DNA from: Ruegeria meonggei
GTDB lineage: Bacteria > Pseudomonadota > Alphaproteobacteria > Rhodobacterales > Rhodobacteraceae
Length of the DNA stretch: 64,000 nucleotides
Assembly: GCF_900172215.1 (NCBI RefSeq)
Contig: NZ_FWFP01000004.1
Span: 310,001-374,000 of the forward strand
Direction of reading: 5' to 3'
The notes beneath the pieces were generated by a model. The model had not been told where the DNA came from. It saw only the letters and a program-made list of their open reading frames with translations, and did no database searches. This document shows positions 1-8,749 of the stretch, piece after piece. Position numbers and translations under genes: made by a program. Numbering within the stretch: the first letter of the stretch is position 1; each line of letters opens with the position of its first letter.

Positions 1-20
1 GACATTTTCAGGAGGCCCCA

Positions 21-2327
21 TTGGACCGCATCGCCCGCACCATCGCCACCGAGATTAAAGCCCGCCCTGAACAGGTCGGCGCCGCGGTCAAACTGCTGGA
101 CGAAGGGGCCACCGTACCCTTTGTCGCGCGCTACCGCAAAGAGGCGACCGGCGGATTGGACGACACGCAACTACGCACCCTGTCCGACCGGCTGACCTAT
201 ATGCGGGAACTGGACGCGCGGCGCAGCACTATTTTGGGGTCAATCAAAGACCAGGGCAAGCTGACCGACGATCTGGCGAAGTCCATCGCACAGGCGGATA
301 CCAAGGCGCAGCTGGAAGACATCTACCTGCCCTACAAACCCAAGCGCCGCACCAAGGCGATGATCGCACGGGAAAACGGGTTGGAGCCTTTGGCCGATGC
401 AATCCTTGCAGACCGGTCCGCCGAGCCGGAAACTCTGGCGCAGGGCTATGTGACCGAATTGGTCCCTACAACCAAGGACGCCCTAAACGGCGCGCGCGAT
501 ATCATCACCGAACAGCTGACTGAGAACGCCGGCCTCTTGGGTGAGCTGCGCCGCTTCATGCAGCGCGAGGCGATGCTGACATCGAAAGTGATCGACGGCA
601 AAGAACAGGAAGGCGCGAAATTCAGCGACTATTTCAGCCATTCCGAGCTGTGGTCCAAGACCCCATCGCATCGTGCTTTGGCCATGCTGCGGGCATCGAA
701 AGAGGGGATCGTAACGCTGGACATCGCGCCCGAGCCCGATTCTGGTGCAGCCCGCGCCGAATCCATCGTGGCCGCCCATCTCCACACACGCAGCGAGGCC
801 CCCGGCGACAAGTGGCTGCGCAAGGTGGCGGGATGGACTTGGCGGGTGAAACTGTCTCTGTCGATGATGGTCGAGCTGATGGCCGACCTGCGTAGTCGGG
901 CGCAGGATGAGGCAATTCAAGTATTTTCTCGCAATCTCAAGGACTTATTGTTTTCTGCCCCGGCCGGAGCCCGGGCGACACTGGGCTTAGATCCAGGAAT
1001 TCGGACCGGTGTCAAAGCTGCTGTGGTCGATGCTACGGGCAAAGTACTCGCGACCGAGACGGTGTACCCATTTCAGCCCAAGAACGATTTGCGTGGCGCC
1101 CAGGCAAGCCTTCTGAACCTGATCGCCCGCCACAGCATCGAACTCATCGCTATTGGCAACGGTACTGCCAGCCGTGAGACTGAAAAGCTGGTCGGTGACA
1201 CTCTGAAACTGCTGCCCAAATCCGTCACCAGCCCCACCAAGGTTATCGTATCTGAGGCTGGTGCTTCGGTCTATTCCGCCTCGGAACTGGCTGCGCGTGA
1301 ATTTCCTGATTTGGACGTTTCACTGCGCGGAGCGGTCTCGATCGCCCGGCGGTTGCAGGACCCGTTGGCCGAGTTGGTCAAGATCGAACCTAAGTCCATC
1401 GGCGTCGGCCAATATCAGCACGATGTCGACCAACATCGGTTGTCTCAATCTTTGGCATCCGTGATTGAGGATGTGGTGAATGCCGTCGGCGTCGATCTGA
1501 ATACGGCCTCGGCCCCCCTCCTCTCTCATGTGTCGGGTCTGGGGCCTGGATTGGCCGATTCCATTGTTGCCCATCGCGACCTGAACGGCGCGTTTCATTC
1601 CCGCAAGGATTTGCTGAAAGTCGCCCGCCTAGGGCCCCGGGCTTATGAGCAATCTGCCGGGTTTTTGCGCATTCGCAACGGGTCAGAGCCACTCGACGCA
1701 TCTTCGGTGCACCCCGAAGCGTACGGCGTCGCAAGTCGTATTGTGGCTGCCTGCGGCCGCGACATTCGGCAGATCATGGGACATGACGGAGTTCTGAAAG
1801 GTCTGCGGGCCGAGCAGTTTGTCAACGAAACCTTTGGCCTACCTACGGTGCGTGATATCTTTGCTGAGTTGGAAAAACCTGGCCGTGATCCGCGCCCAAG
1901 TTTTGTGACCGCGAGCTTCACAGACGGCATTGAAACCATCACCGACTTGAAACCCGGTATGGTGCTGGAAGGCACCGTTACCAACGTTGCAGCGTTTGGC
2001 GCATTTGTAGATGTCGGCGTCCATCAGGACGGATTGGTACATGTCAGTCAATTGGCCGACCGCTTTGTCAAAGACCCACATGAGGTGGTCAAGACGGGAC
2101 AAGTGGTCAAAGTCACTGTGGTCGAGGTGGACGTGCCGCGCAAGCGGATCGGTCTAACCATGCGCAAGGACGGAGGTACATCCGCTCGCGACGACCGTAC
2201 CAGTCAAGGACCCGGGAAGACGTCAGGACATACAAAACCCAAAGAATCGCAACGCGCAAAAAATAGCAATAATGCGCAGCACAGCGCGCTTGGTGATGCC
2301 CTCAGATCTGCGATGAAAAACCGCTAG
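21..2327 (+). CDS. tex: Tex-family RNA-binding transcription accessory protein
   Basis: This 768-aa protein has full Tex length. In order it shows the helical Tex N-terminal region, a YqgF/RNase H-like domain from about residue 320 ([10 protein letters not shown]), helix-hairpin-helix segments around 490-560, and a C-terminal S1 RNA-binding domain at about 642-715 ([16 protein letters not shown]). A basic, Ser/Asn-rich tail follows. The start is TTG at 21, chosen because AGGAGG lies at 10-15 and the frame begins with the typical Tex N-terminus ([11 protein letters not shown]). In known bacteria Tex is a cytoplasmic nucleic-acid-binding factor affecting transcription and RNA turnover. It converges on the plasmid-type initiator gene to its right, an unusual neighbour for a normally chromosomal gene. 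Identification is secure; the exact role in this organism is not shown. Confidence 0.95.
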   Translation: MDRIARTIATEIKARPEQVGAAVKLLDEGATVPFVARYRKEATGGLDDTQLRTLSDRLTYMRELDARRSTILGSIKDQGKLTDDLAKSIAQADTKAQLEDIYLPYKPKRRTKAMIARENGLEPLADAILADRSAEPETLAQGYVTELVPTTKDALNGARDIITEQLTENAGLLGELRRFMQREAMLTSKVIDGKEQEGAKFSDYFSHSELWSKTPSHRALAMLRASKEGIVTLDIAPEPDSGAARAESIVAAHLHTRSEAPGDKWLRKVAGWTWRVKLSLSMMVELMADLRSRAQDEAIQVFSRNLKDLLFSAPAGARATLGLDPGIRTGVKAAVVDATGKVLATETVYPFQPKNDLRGAQASLLNLIARHSIELIAIGNGTASRETEKLVGDTLKLLPKSVTSPTKVIVSEAGASVYSASELAAREFPDLDVSLRGAVSIARRLQDPLAELVKIEPKSIGVGQYQHDVDQHRLSQSLASVIEDVVNAVGVDLNTASAPLLSHVSGLGPGLADSIVAHRDLNGAFHSRKDLLKVARLGPRAYEQSAGFLRIRNGSEPLDASSVHPEAYGVASRIVAACGRDIRQIMGHDGVLKGLRAEQFVNETFGLPTVRDIFAELEKPGRDPRPSFVTASFTDGIETITDLKPGMVLEGTVTNVAAFGAFVDVGVHQDGLVHVSQLADRFVKDPHEVVKTGQVVKVTVVEVDVPRKRIGLTMRKDGGTSARDDRTSQGPGKTSGHTKPKESQRAKNSNNAQHSALGDALRSAMKNR

Positions 2328-2374
2328 CCTGATCGACTGGTAACGGGCTTCCTGCCAAGTACGATCAACTCCAA

Positions 2375-3634
2375 TCAGGTGAAGGCATCCGGCTCCAACT
2401 CTTGCCAGAATTTGAAGATGGCGGTTGCGTTCAAACCAGATCGCCATCCATGCTTTCGGAAGTGTTCGCGATCCAGGTCGTTGTCCAGCCCTGCCAAAAA
2501 CAGCTGTTTGTCGGCATCGCGCTGCGTAGGGTTTCGTCGCGAAACCAGCTCCTCTACAACCGAGAGCTTACGAGACCTCTCTGTCCGTTCCGCCGCGCGG
2601 TCCGCAAAAGCGCGGTCTTCCTGCGCCTTTTCAACCTCCCTCTGCCGGGCGGCTTCAACCGCCTCAGGGCTGGGTTCAGGCGGAGTTTCCACCTCTGGCA
2701 CCTGGTAGTCATTGCGCAAGGCTGCTGACAGATACCCAAGAGTGGATTTGACATCCCCCTGCCCGCTCACGTAATCGAGTTTTTGCTGTACATACTCCTG
2801 ACCATGCTCGGCAATCCATTGACGCGCCAACCGGTCTGAGACACCACGATCGCGCAGTGTCTTGTAAACCCGCAGGTTCCGCACACCATCATTGTCGTCG
2901 ATTTCGAACATCGCCTTTTGCGGATTGCCTTTGATGAGGAACCGAATGTCGGTCACCGTGCGCCCTTTTTTTTGAAACTCCGGCTCTATCAGAATGTCCG
3001 AGCTTTTGTTGACCTCAGCCACGGCAGGTTTGATGATCTTTGCGTTGAGGTGCTTGAAGCTGCTGTAGTAGTCGCTGCCATCAACGCCCATGAGCTTGCG
3101 GAAAACGTCCAGAGGCCACCACCCAGTCGACCCGGTCCGGACGAACCGATAGCAATTTTCATACAGTGCCAGCCCGTGCCCGGAACTGAAATTCCTTTGA
3201 ATCTGCACATTGATCAGGGCATAAATTTTGGGATCATAGAGCTTTTGCGCCAAAGCCGGGGAATAAGCGTATTCACAAACGCCGCTTTTCAGCTTGGCAA
3301 AACTGAGCAATGACGACACCCCCCATTCCTGGCGGCCCTGCTCGTCCAGCATGTCCCACTCTGCCACGGTTTCAGCTAAGGCCCGAAGACTGGCGCGCAA
3401 TGTGTCAAAGTCGTTGGAGTTATACCCCACCATCATCGCCAAAGTGCGCGCGTCGATCGTGTGCGTCGATGCTGAGGTCAAGGCATCGTAAGCATTCAGC
3501 AACAGGACGTTCGACAGCTTCCGCTGCAACAGCGAAAGCTTGCCGCTGATATGAATAGCGGCGACGTTTTTCTTAACCGTCTCCCGGCGCAACGCTCCGG
3601 AAAGGTGATCCATGTCCAATTGTGTATCCGGCAT
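2375..3634 (-). CDS. Plasmid replication initiator, Rep_3-like
   Basis: About 419 aa from the ATG at 3634. An in-frame TTG at 3709 would extend it, but that start lies inside an iteron and has no better ribosome site. The N-terminal half (AIHISGKLSLLQRKLSNVLLLNAYDAL, from roughly residue 22; then a winged-helix-like stretch with LRASLRALAETVAEWDML) resembles Rep_3/RepB-type initiators, which bind iterons and melt the origin. The C-terminal third is charged and probably coiled (EAARQREVEKAQEDRAFADRAAERTERSR). It is divergent from parAB across an iteron-bearing spacer, the classical arrangement of a low-copy replicon. A GTTTCG-N3-CGAAAC palindrome lies inside the coding region at 2531-2545. Family assignment is from motif memory; the incompatibility group cannot be told. 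Confidence 0.8.
   Translation of the reverse strand: MPDTQLDMDHLSGALRRETVKKNVAAIHISGKLSLLQRKLSNVLLLNAYDALTSASTHTIDARTLAMMVGYNSNDFDTLRASLRALAETVAEWDMLDEQGRQEWGVSSLLSFAKLKSGVCEYAYSPALAQKLYDPKIYALINVQIQRNFSSGHGLALYENCYRFVRTGSTGWWPLDVFRKLMGVDGSDYYSSFKHLNAKIIKPAVAEVNKSSDILIEPEFQKKGRTVTDIRFLIKGNPQKAMFEIDDNDGVRNLRVYKTLRDRGVSDRLARQWIAEHGQEYVQQKLDYVSGQGDVKSTLGYLSAALRNDYQVPEVETPPEPSPEAVEAARQREVEKAQEDRAFADRAAERTERSRKLSVVEELVSRRNPTQRDADKQLFLAGLDNDLDREHFRKHGWRSGLNATAIFKFWQELEPDAFT
2531..2545. promoter_or_regulatory. parS-like palindrome, copy 1 (inside rep)
   Basis: GTTTCGTCGCGAAAC is a perfect 6-bp inverted repeat around a 3-nt centre. The same arms recur at 4081-4095 and 5653-5667, all within the replicon. 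It resembles the chromosomal parS half-site (GTTTCAC) and is a candidate ParB-binding site. Confidence 0.5.
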
Positions 3635-3700
3635 GATTCTGCCTGGCTGCTCGTTTTCATGTTTGTGGCATGAAAAGCACCTTTGGATCAATTTGTTTTG

Positions 3701-3743
3701 GGTACCCAAATACAGGAGGCGTTGAATCCCGTGGACGGGTACC
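3701..3743. repeat. Iteron-like repeats near the rep promoter
   Basis: 3701-3716 reads on the minus strand as CCTGTATTTGGGTACC. 3728-3743 is CCCGTGGACGGGTACC, a looser match. They lie just upstream of the rep start, where initiator binding could autoregulate rep. Confidence 0.55.
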
Positions 3744-3913
3744 TTAGCGAAAAGGGGCCCGACTTATCCCCAGAACCATAAGCATATGTCACAATCCGGA
3801 GGCGTCGGAGCCGGACAAAGCCGAGAAAAACAAGCTGAGTAGGGTCTAATAAGTGCGAGTATCCAAGCCCCTGCGAATCGGGCCCCTTCTTCCCGGAGTC
3901 TGGCACTTAACCA

Positions 3914-3973
3914 CCCGTATATGGGTACCATCCATCCTGTATTTGGGTGCCCGTTCCCCTGTATTCAGGCACC
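3914..3973 (+). repeat. Three iterons at exact 22-bp spacing
   Basis: Three 16-bp units start at 3914 (CCCGTATATGGGTACC), 3936 (CCTGTATTTGGGTGCC) and 3958 (CCTGTATTCAGGCACC). Their starts are exactly 22 bp apart, two helical turns, so they face the same side of the DNA. That fits binding sites of the adjacent Rep_3-like initiator. Confidence 0.75.
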
Positions 3974-4080
3974 GAATCCCTTTTTACCGTTTGTTTTTAA
4001 ACGTTTTTTACCGCGCAAAGATTCTAAAGTAACTAAAAGTAATAAACTCTTTGTTGCCCTGTGTTCTTCATTTTTTGGCG

Positions 4081-4095
4081 GTTTCGTGACGAAAC
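4081..4095. promoter_or_regulatory. parS-like palindrome, copy 2 (upstream of parA)
   Basis: GTTTCGTGACGAAAC has the same arms as copies 1 and 3. Its place in the parAB leader, next to the origin, is where centromere or operator sites of low-copy plasmids are commonly found. Confidence 0.55.
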
Positions 4096-4153
4096 CAGCA
4101 GCTTCCCCCAAATCCTGTGGAAAACGCCCCTTAGAAGGATAGCTTCGGAAACC

Positions 4154-4197
4154 AATGTTCGCTATGTTGGGGAATATACGCCGACAAGGCGAACATT
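4154..4197. promoter_or_regulatory. Inverted repeat upstream of parA
   Basis: AATGTTCGC (4154-4162) is perfectly inverted as GCGAACATT (4189-4197), with a 26-nt spacer, ending 16 bp before the chosen parA start. It could be an operator for autoregulation by ParA or ParB, or a hairpin in the leader. Confidence 0.4.
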
Positions 4198-4213
4198 ATC
4201 TGAGGCATCGACA

Positions 4214-5599
4214 GTGAATAAATCTAACCAACCTCCTCTGCCGCCCTATTTCAATCTGGATCCACAACAGGCCGCAGGAAAGTTACCTGATCCTATAGGA
4301 ACCTCTCGATTCGCCAAGGCTGCCGCGTTTTGTGCCAAAGGACGAGAGGATCTTGCCCGACGTGGATACGCGCCTGACGGAGAAAAGCGTCTTCGCCGGT
4401 TCTCAGTATGGGAAATTACCAAGTATCTAATTCCGGTGGCCCCGGCACATTTGCGGCGTGTGCTCAAGGCCAATCCCGAGCTCCCCCAGGGTGAAGGAGA
4501 GGCCCGATCCAAGTGGTTTACATTGGACGAAGTGTTGCTGCTGAGAAAGCACTTCGCCGCGGAAGGCGTAAGCACTAAGGAATATCTTCCTTACCGTCCT
4601 GAAGGTTTGCCAGCCAAGGTCGTGGCGGTCGCCAATTTCAAAGGGGGGGTCGGGAAAACCTCGACAGCGGCACATCTGGCAATGTCGGCCGCGTTGGATG
4701 GGTACAAGGTTCTTGTTATCGATCTGGACAGTCAGGGATCAATGACATCTATCCTGGGTGGTAAGGTTGCGGATGAATGGCAGACAGTGTTTCCCTTGAT
4801 AGCCAAGGATTACGCCCGCGCCGTGCAGGAGGAAAACCATGTGCGGACAGCCGCGGGACAGCCTGAAATTCCTTTGGATGAAACGCTGAGCGAAGCCCTG
4901 AACACCCTTCCCCGCGACGTTATTCAAAAAACCCACTGGCCCAATATCGACCTGATCGGCGCTCAGTTGAACTTGTACTGGGCCGAATTTCAGATTCCAG
5001 TCTGGCGTATGGGGCTTCGCAGTTGGCCGTTATGGGATGGGCTTACCAACTTCCTGCAAGACGAAGGCGTGTTGAATGATTACGATATCGTTTTCCTCGA
5101 TACGCCTCCTGCACTTGGGTACCTAACGATCAACGCACTGGCTGCGGCGGACATTCTTCTGGTGCCGTTGGGGGCGTCGTTTCTGGAGTTTGATTCCACT
5201 GGCCGATTTTTTGACATGCTCTACACCACCTTTGCCAGTATCGAGGACGGTGAAAACACAGCCCAACGCGCGGCGGGCTTGCCCGAGCTAAAGTTCGAAT
5301 GGGACGTTGTGCGCGCCATCATCACCCGATTTGACACCAATCAGCAAACCGATATGGCAAACGTGATTCAGGCCTATTTCGGCGATTTCATGAATGCATA
5401 TCGACAGGACTACACCGCGCTGGTCGGGCAGGCCGGCGAGCAGGTCAACGGCATCTACGAGGCCGATTACCGTGACTTTAACCGAGACACTTATGTCCGT
5501 GGACGAGAGACCTTTGACCGCACTTACGCTGAATTCAAAGAGGTTTTGATCGGTTGCTGGTGGCGCGACGCCGAAATGGGAGGAGAAGCAGATGGCTAA
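4214..5599 (+). CDS. parA: ParA-family plasmid partition ATPase
   Basis: About 461 aa from the GTG at 4214, which has GAGG about 8 nt upstream. The frame stays open upstream to 4061 but that part reads through the operator region. An N-terminal DNA-binding-like region (about 1-135, including RFSVWEITKYL and a KWFTLDEVLLLRKHF segment) precedes the deviant Walker A KGGVGKTS at about 143-150, followed by VLVIDLDSQGS and DIVFLDTPPALG. The long N-terminal extension marks a type Ia ParA that can repress its own operon. It overlaps parB by 8 nt. Together they should position the replicon at division. Identity is secure. Confidence 0.93.
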   Translation: MNKSNQPPLPPYFNLDPQQAAGKLPDPIGTSRFAKAAAFCAKGREDLARRGYAPDGEKRLRRFSVWEITKYLIPVAPAHLRRVLKANPELPQGEGEARSKWFTLDEVLLLRKHFAAEGVSTKEYLPYRPEGLPAKVVAVANFKGGVGKTSTAAHLAMSAALDGYKVLVIDLDSQGSMTSILGGKVADEWQTVFPLIAKDYARAVQEENHVRTAAGQPEIPLDETLSEALNTLPRDVIQKTHWPNIDLIGAQLNLYWAEFQIPVWRMGLRSWPLWDGLTNFLQDEGVLNDYDIVFLDTPPALGYLTINALAAADILLVPLGASFLEFDSTGRFFDMLYTTFASIEDGENTAQRAAGLPELKFEWDVVRAIITRFDTNQQTDMANVIQAYFGDFMNAYRQDYTALVGQAGEQVNGIYEADYRDFNRDTYVRGRETFDRTYAEFKEVLIGCWWRDAEMGGEADG

Positions 5600-6659
5600 A
5601 CGCAGAAGACTGACAGCCCCGGATACTTCGGAACTTGAGCAATTGGAGGCGGGTTTCGCGGCGAAACCCTCGATCAGCCCGTTTGAAACAAAATCATCAC
5701 CGCCGCCGATCGCTCAGGTTGCCGGAGAAGCGGCCGCTTTAAACGGAATGGCGGGGGTCACGGATCGGCTGGCTTTAGCCCAGGATCAGGGCGACGCCGC
5801 ACGATGGCGCGATGCACAGGACGCTGGTCTGGTTGCGGAAATGCTGTCGCTGGATCAGATTGATGCTGATTTCATTCGCCGGGACCGCATGGTCGAAGAT
5901 GTCGAGGCAATGGATGAACTGCTGGAGTCTTTGCGCGTTCACGGGTTGCGAACACCCATTGAGGTCACGCGCGAGGGCGAAGGATTTGGGTTGATCTCCG
6001 GATTCCGTAGGCTAGAGGCGTTCCGCAAGCTTGCTGAAACTGATCCGCGCTTTGCAGAGATTCCTGCGTTCATTCGTGAGGCGGGGTCTGGGCAGGACGC
6101 TTATGTCTCAATGGTTGAAGAAAACGAGCTGCGCGCCAATCTGAGCCCCTATGAGCGTGGACGGATTGCAGTGCTGGCAGCAGGGCAGGGTGTGTTCGCA
6201 TCGACCGAAGCTGCAGTTGACGTTCTGTTTGCTGCCGCGTCCAAAGCAAAGCGATCAAAGGTGCGCAGTTTTGCCGTGGTTCATGAAGCCCTGGGGGATT
6301 TACTGCAGCATCCGGTCGCGTTGTCGGAAAAGGCGGGTTTGAAAATAGCGTCGGCCTTGCGCGAGGGCGCTCAGGCAGAGTTGCGCCAGGCTTTGGCTGG
6401 GGCAGGGGCGTTGGACGCTAAAACCGAGTGGGGCTTGCTTGAGGCCGCTCTCAAAACAAACTCCGCGCCAGGAAAAGACAAAGCACGGGGCGGACGCCCC
6501 CAGCAAGTTCAGCGTTTGACGCCTGTCCCTTTGCCTGGCGGCGGGGATGTTTTGGGTGAAGTTTCTGCCAGCGAATTACGCCTGCGTATCCGCAGGAAAG
6601 ACTTGTCTAAGGATGAGGCAAAAATCATCGTTGAACAGATTGCTCGGTACTTCACTTAA
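5592..6659 (+). CDS. parB: ParB-family partition protein
   Basis: 355 aa, started by ATG at 5592 with AGGAGAAG just upstream, inside the end of parA (translational coupling). The ParB/sulfiredoxin-like core spans about residues 90-200. It includes LLESLRVHGLRTPIEVT, LISGFRRLEAFRKLA and EENELRANLSPYERGRIAVLA, the conserved region that loads and slides ParB. A helix-turn-helix-like region and a C-terminal dimerisation segment follow. It should bind a centromere; the best candidates are the three GTTTCG-N3-CGAAAC palindromes, one of which (5653-5667) lies in its own gene near the start. Confidence 0.92.
   Translation: MAKRRRLTAPDTSELEQLEAGFAAKPSISPFETKSSPPPIAQVAGEAAALNGMAGVTDRLALAQDQGDAARWRDAQDAGLVAEMLSLDQIDADFIRRDRMVEDVEAMDELLESLRVHGLRTPIEVTREGEGFGLISGFRRLEAFRKLAETDPRFAEIPAFIREAGSGQDAYVSMVEENELRANLSPYERGRIAVLAAGQGVFASTEAAVDVLFAAASKAKRSKVRSFAVVHEALGDLLQHPVALSEKAGLKIASALREGAQAELRQALAGAGALDAKTEWGLLEAALKTNSAPGKDKARGGRPQQVQRLTPVPLPGGGDVLGEVSASELRLRIRRKDLSKDEAKIIVEQIARYFT
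5653..5667. promoter_or_regulatory. parS-like palindrome, copy 3 (inside parB)
   Basis: GTTTCGCGGCGAAAC lies within the first 25 codons of parB. It shares both 6-bp arms with the copies in rep and upstream of parA; only the 3-nt centre differs. Confidence 0.5.
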
Positions 6660-6672
6660 ATTCGCGGCAAAC

Positions 6673-6700
6673 CCGGAGATGGATTTCTCTCCATCTCCGG
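6673..6700 (+). terminator. Hairpin after parB
   Basis: CCGGAGATGGA (6673-6683) pairs perfectly with TCCATCTCCGG (6690-6700) across a 6-nt loop, 13 bp past the parB stop. The stem is strong but no long T-tract follows, so termination is likely rather than certain. Confidence 0.6.
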
Positions 6701-6882
6701 TCCTAAGTTACATGGGCAGGTACAAGGACAGTGTCCAGGCGCAGAAATACGCAGAAGACAGCACGCCGCGGGATCTGACGAGTAGTGCGCATAAGGCAAA
6801 ATTTATGAGTATTATTATATGAAGCCAAAGAAAAACATACTGTTCACCGGGTTCTGTTGGAAACTTTTGGGGTTCTCTGTTT

Positions 6883-7610
6883 GGGCTCTGTTGCAAACTT
6901 TTGACATTGACGATTGTTGGGTTAGCGCGCGAGTGATCAGCAGCAATAATCAGTCGAAAGCCAGCTCATGATCTCCTTCAAAGGCACGCAATATCCGAAG
7001 GATGTGATCCTGTTCGCGGTCTTCTTCTACGTTCGATACGGCGTCTCCTATCGCGACTTAGAAGAAATCATGGGAGAGCGAGGTGTTTTCGTGGATCACA
7101 CCACGCTGAACCGATGGGTAACGCGATATTCTGGCGCCATTGCCGAAGCAGCGCGTAGACGCAAAGTACCATGCGACTGCTCCTGGAGAATGGACGAGAC
7201 ATACATCAAGGTTAAGGGCGCGTGGGTCTATCTATACCGCGCCGTCGACAAACACGGAAAGACACTTGATTTCATGTTATCTGAGCGGCGCAACAAGCCA
7301 GCTGCCACTAAATTCTTTGCCCGGATGCTGGAAGTTAATGGGTTACCACGGAAGATTGTCATCGACAAAAGCGGCGCCAATACTGCGGGCCTGAAGGCCA
7401 TCAACAAAAGGCGAACCCGTCCGATGCTAGGTTTCAAATCCTTCAATTCAGCATCAGCAACTCTAGCTGGAATCGAAACTGCGCACATGATCAGGAAAGG
7501 TCAACTCACGCCAGGAGTCTGTCCATTCAAACAATTCGCCGAACTAGCCGGTTAACACCGATGCGATCGCTCAATCAGCTCACCATGCTCAAAAGTTTGC
7601 AACAGAGCCC
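6883..7610 (+). mobile_element. IS6-family insertion sequence with intact ends
   Basis: The ends are 22-bp perfect inverted repeats at 6883-6904 and 7589-7610, built on GGCTCTGTTGCAAA, the characteristic IS6/IS26-type terminus. The element is about 728 bp, a little short for the family because the transposase gene has an internal deletion. No 8-bp target duplication is evident in the flanks. A degenerate extra end copy (GTTCTGTTGGAAACTTTTGG) starts about 33 bp to the left, at about 6851. Confidence 0.85.
6968..7555 (+). pseudogene. IS6-family transposase with internal deletion
   Basis: 195 aa instead of about 230-240. The N-terminal helix-turn-helix region (YGVSYRDLEEIMGERGV), the first catalytic Asp (WRMDETYIKVKG) and the second (KIVIDKSGAN) are present. 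The sequence then jumps from KAINKR straight to RTRPMLGFKSF. In intact relatives some 30-40 residues lie here, carrying the third catalytic residue, a Glu in a VEQDHRFIK-type motif. The deletion keeps frame, so a stable but catalytically dead protein is expected. The ends could still be moved by an active IS6 copy elsewhere in the genome. Confidence 0.85.
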
Positions 7611-7977
7611 ACACGCCGAGACATACGGGAGCTTTCAGTGCCGCGAACCCCATTCACGCTGATCTATCGTGTAATGCCCACCCAGATAGAAATTCTGCGT
7701 CTCTGGGATACCCGCCAGGGCGCGGATTACTGAAACCAGGGTTTGAATACTGGTGGTATATAGCGAGCGGGGTAGGGGGCAAGCAACCGAACCTGTTTTG
7801 TATTCGACCTCTAGCTTCTGCACAGAGGGCGGAAAGCGGTCTTTCGCTGCTCCTGCAAAAAACCATTCACAGTCTCGGTAAGCGGCCATTCAACAGCGCT
7901 TGCCATAAATTGACTTTTGGTGTGAAGGAAGCTTTTGCTTGGATCTATGTTTGCGACACATCCCCCAATAGTAATGT
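7611..7977. other. Gene-free stretch between IS6 element and response regulator
   Basis: About 370 bp. Short open frames exist on the minus strand (7635-7889) but have no start signal, no recognisable domain and the look of a decayed interspersed repeat. Nothing else is supportable. Confidence 0.5.
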
Positions 7978-8649
7978 TCAGGTCATACGGTAACCGACGT
8001 TCCTGAGTGTCACGATCCGCTGACCTTCCGCACCGATTTTGCGCCTGAGACGCCCGACATAGACATCAACAACATTGGTCAATGGATCTTCATTCATGCC
8101 CCAAACCGAGTTTAAAATCCGCTCTCTGGATAACACGCGCCCAACATTGGTCAGAAACAGAAGAAGCAGGTCGCGCTCCTTCTTGGATAACTGGATTTCT
8201 TGACCTTCAACGGCAACCTGAAGCGAACGCCGGTCAAAGGTAAGCGCCCCACAGGTAATCACAGTTTCGCTAAGATCGTTCGCATAGCTGTTGGCACGGC
8301 GATGCAGCGCTTCAACCCGCGCTATCAGTTCGTCAAAGTCGAACGGCTTGGGAAGATAATCGTCTGCGCCAATTTTTAGCCCTTCCACTCTTTCCTCTGG
8401 GCTGTCCAATGCGGTCAGCATCAAAATCGGGATCTTTGATTTCCTGGCGCGCAGTTTGCGACAGACATCTTGCCCCTGAATCCCTGGTAACATCAGATCT
8501 AACAAGATGATGTCATAGTTGCTGGCAGCTACGTGCTCCAAAGCATCTTCGCCACTTGGTACGTGATCTACAGACCAGCCTTCAGCGGACAATCCGCGAC
8601 GTATAAAATCAGCTACACGGGCTTCGTCCTCGACAAGCAAAATATTCAT
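7978..8649 (-). CDS. OmpR/PhoB-family response regulator
   Basis: 223 aa from the ATG at 8649, which has GAGG 7 nt upstream. Receiver domain at residues 1-115, with the acidic pocket VEDE near the start, phosphoacceptor Asp51 (IILLDLMLPG) and the conserved Lys in YLPKPF. The C-terminal winged helix at about 130-220 includes LSKKERDLLLLFLTNVGRVLSRERIL and VVDVYVGRLRRKI. It is the last gene of a minus-strand run, 100 nt after the histidine kinase gene, and should be its partner. Target genes are unknown. Secreted Asp-rich proteins and cytochromes nearby are possible targets, which is inference only. Confidence 0.93.
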   Translation of the reverse strand: MNILLVEDEARVADFIRRGLSAEGWSVDHVPSGEDALEHVAASNYDIILLDLMLPGIQGQDVCRKLRARKSKIPILMLTALDSPEERVEGLKIGADDYLPKPFDFDELIARVEALHRRANSYANDLSETVITCGALTFDRRSLQVAVEGQEIQLSKKERDLLLLFLTNVGRVLSRERILNSVWGMNEDPLTNVVDVYVGRLRRKIGAEGQRIVTLRNVGYRMT

Positions 8650-8749
8650 AGTACGCCTCAATTATCTCTATGCTCACAACCGCGACGATGCGCAGTGGTG
8701 TGCGACCTAACCGATTGCCCAACTTGCTTTTGAAGCAGACTGGCACGCA

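Larger units (their letters stand above)
3744..4213. other. Candidate replication origin (oriV) between rep and parA
   Basis: This non-coding spacer holds three ordered iterons (3914-3973), then an AT-rich stretch of T and A runs at about 3976-4055 suited to strand opening. A DnaA-box-like TGTGGAAAA lies at 4116-4124 and TTATCCCCA at about 3765-3773. A parS-like palindrome (4081-4095) and a separate inverted repeat (4154-4197) lie before parA. This is the usual anatomy of an iteron-controlled origin. Function is inferred from layout only. Confidence 0.65.

Noticed and set aside
3635-3709. Upstream TTG start for the replication initiator
   Set aside because: It would begin inside an iteron and lacks a ribosome site; the ATG at 3634 gives a normal family N-terminus.
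7635-7889. Minus-strand open frames of 70-84 codons
   Set aside because: No ribosome site or domain; the two frames overlap and the sequence looks like decayed interspersed repeat.
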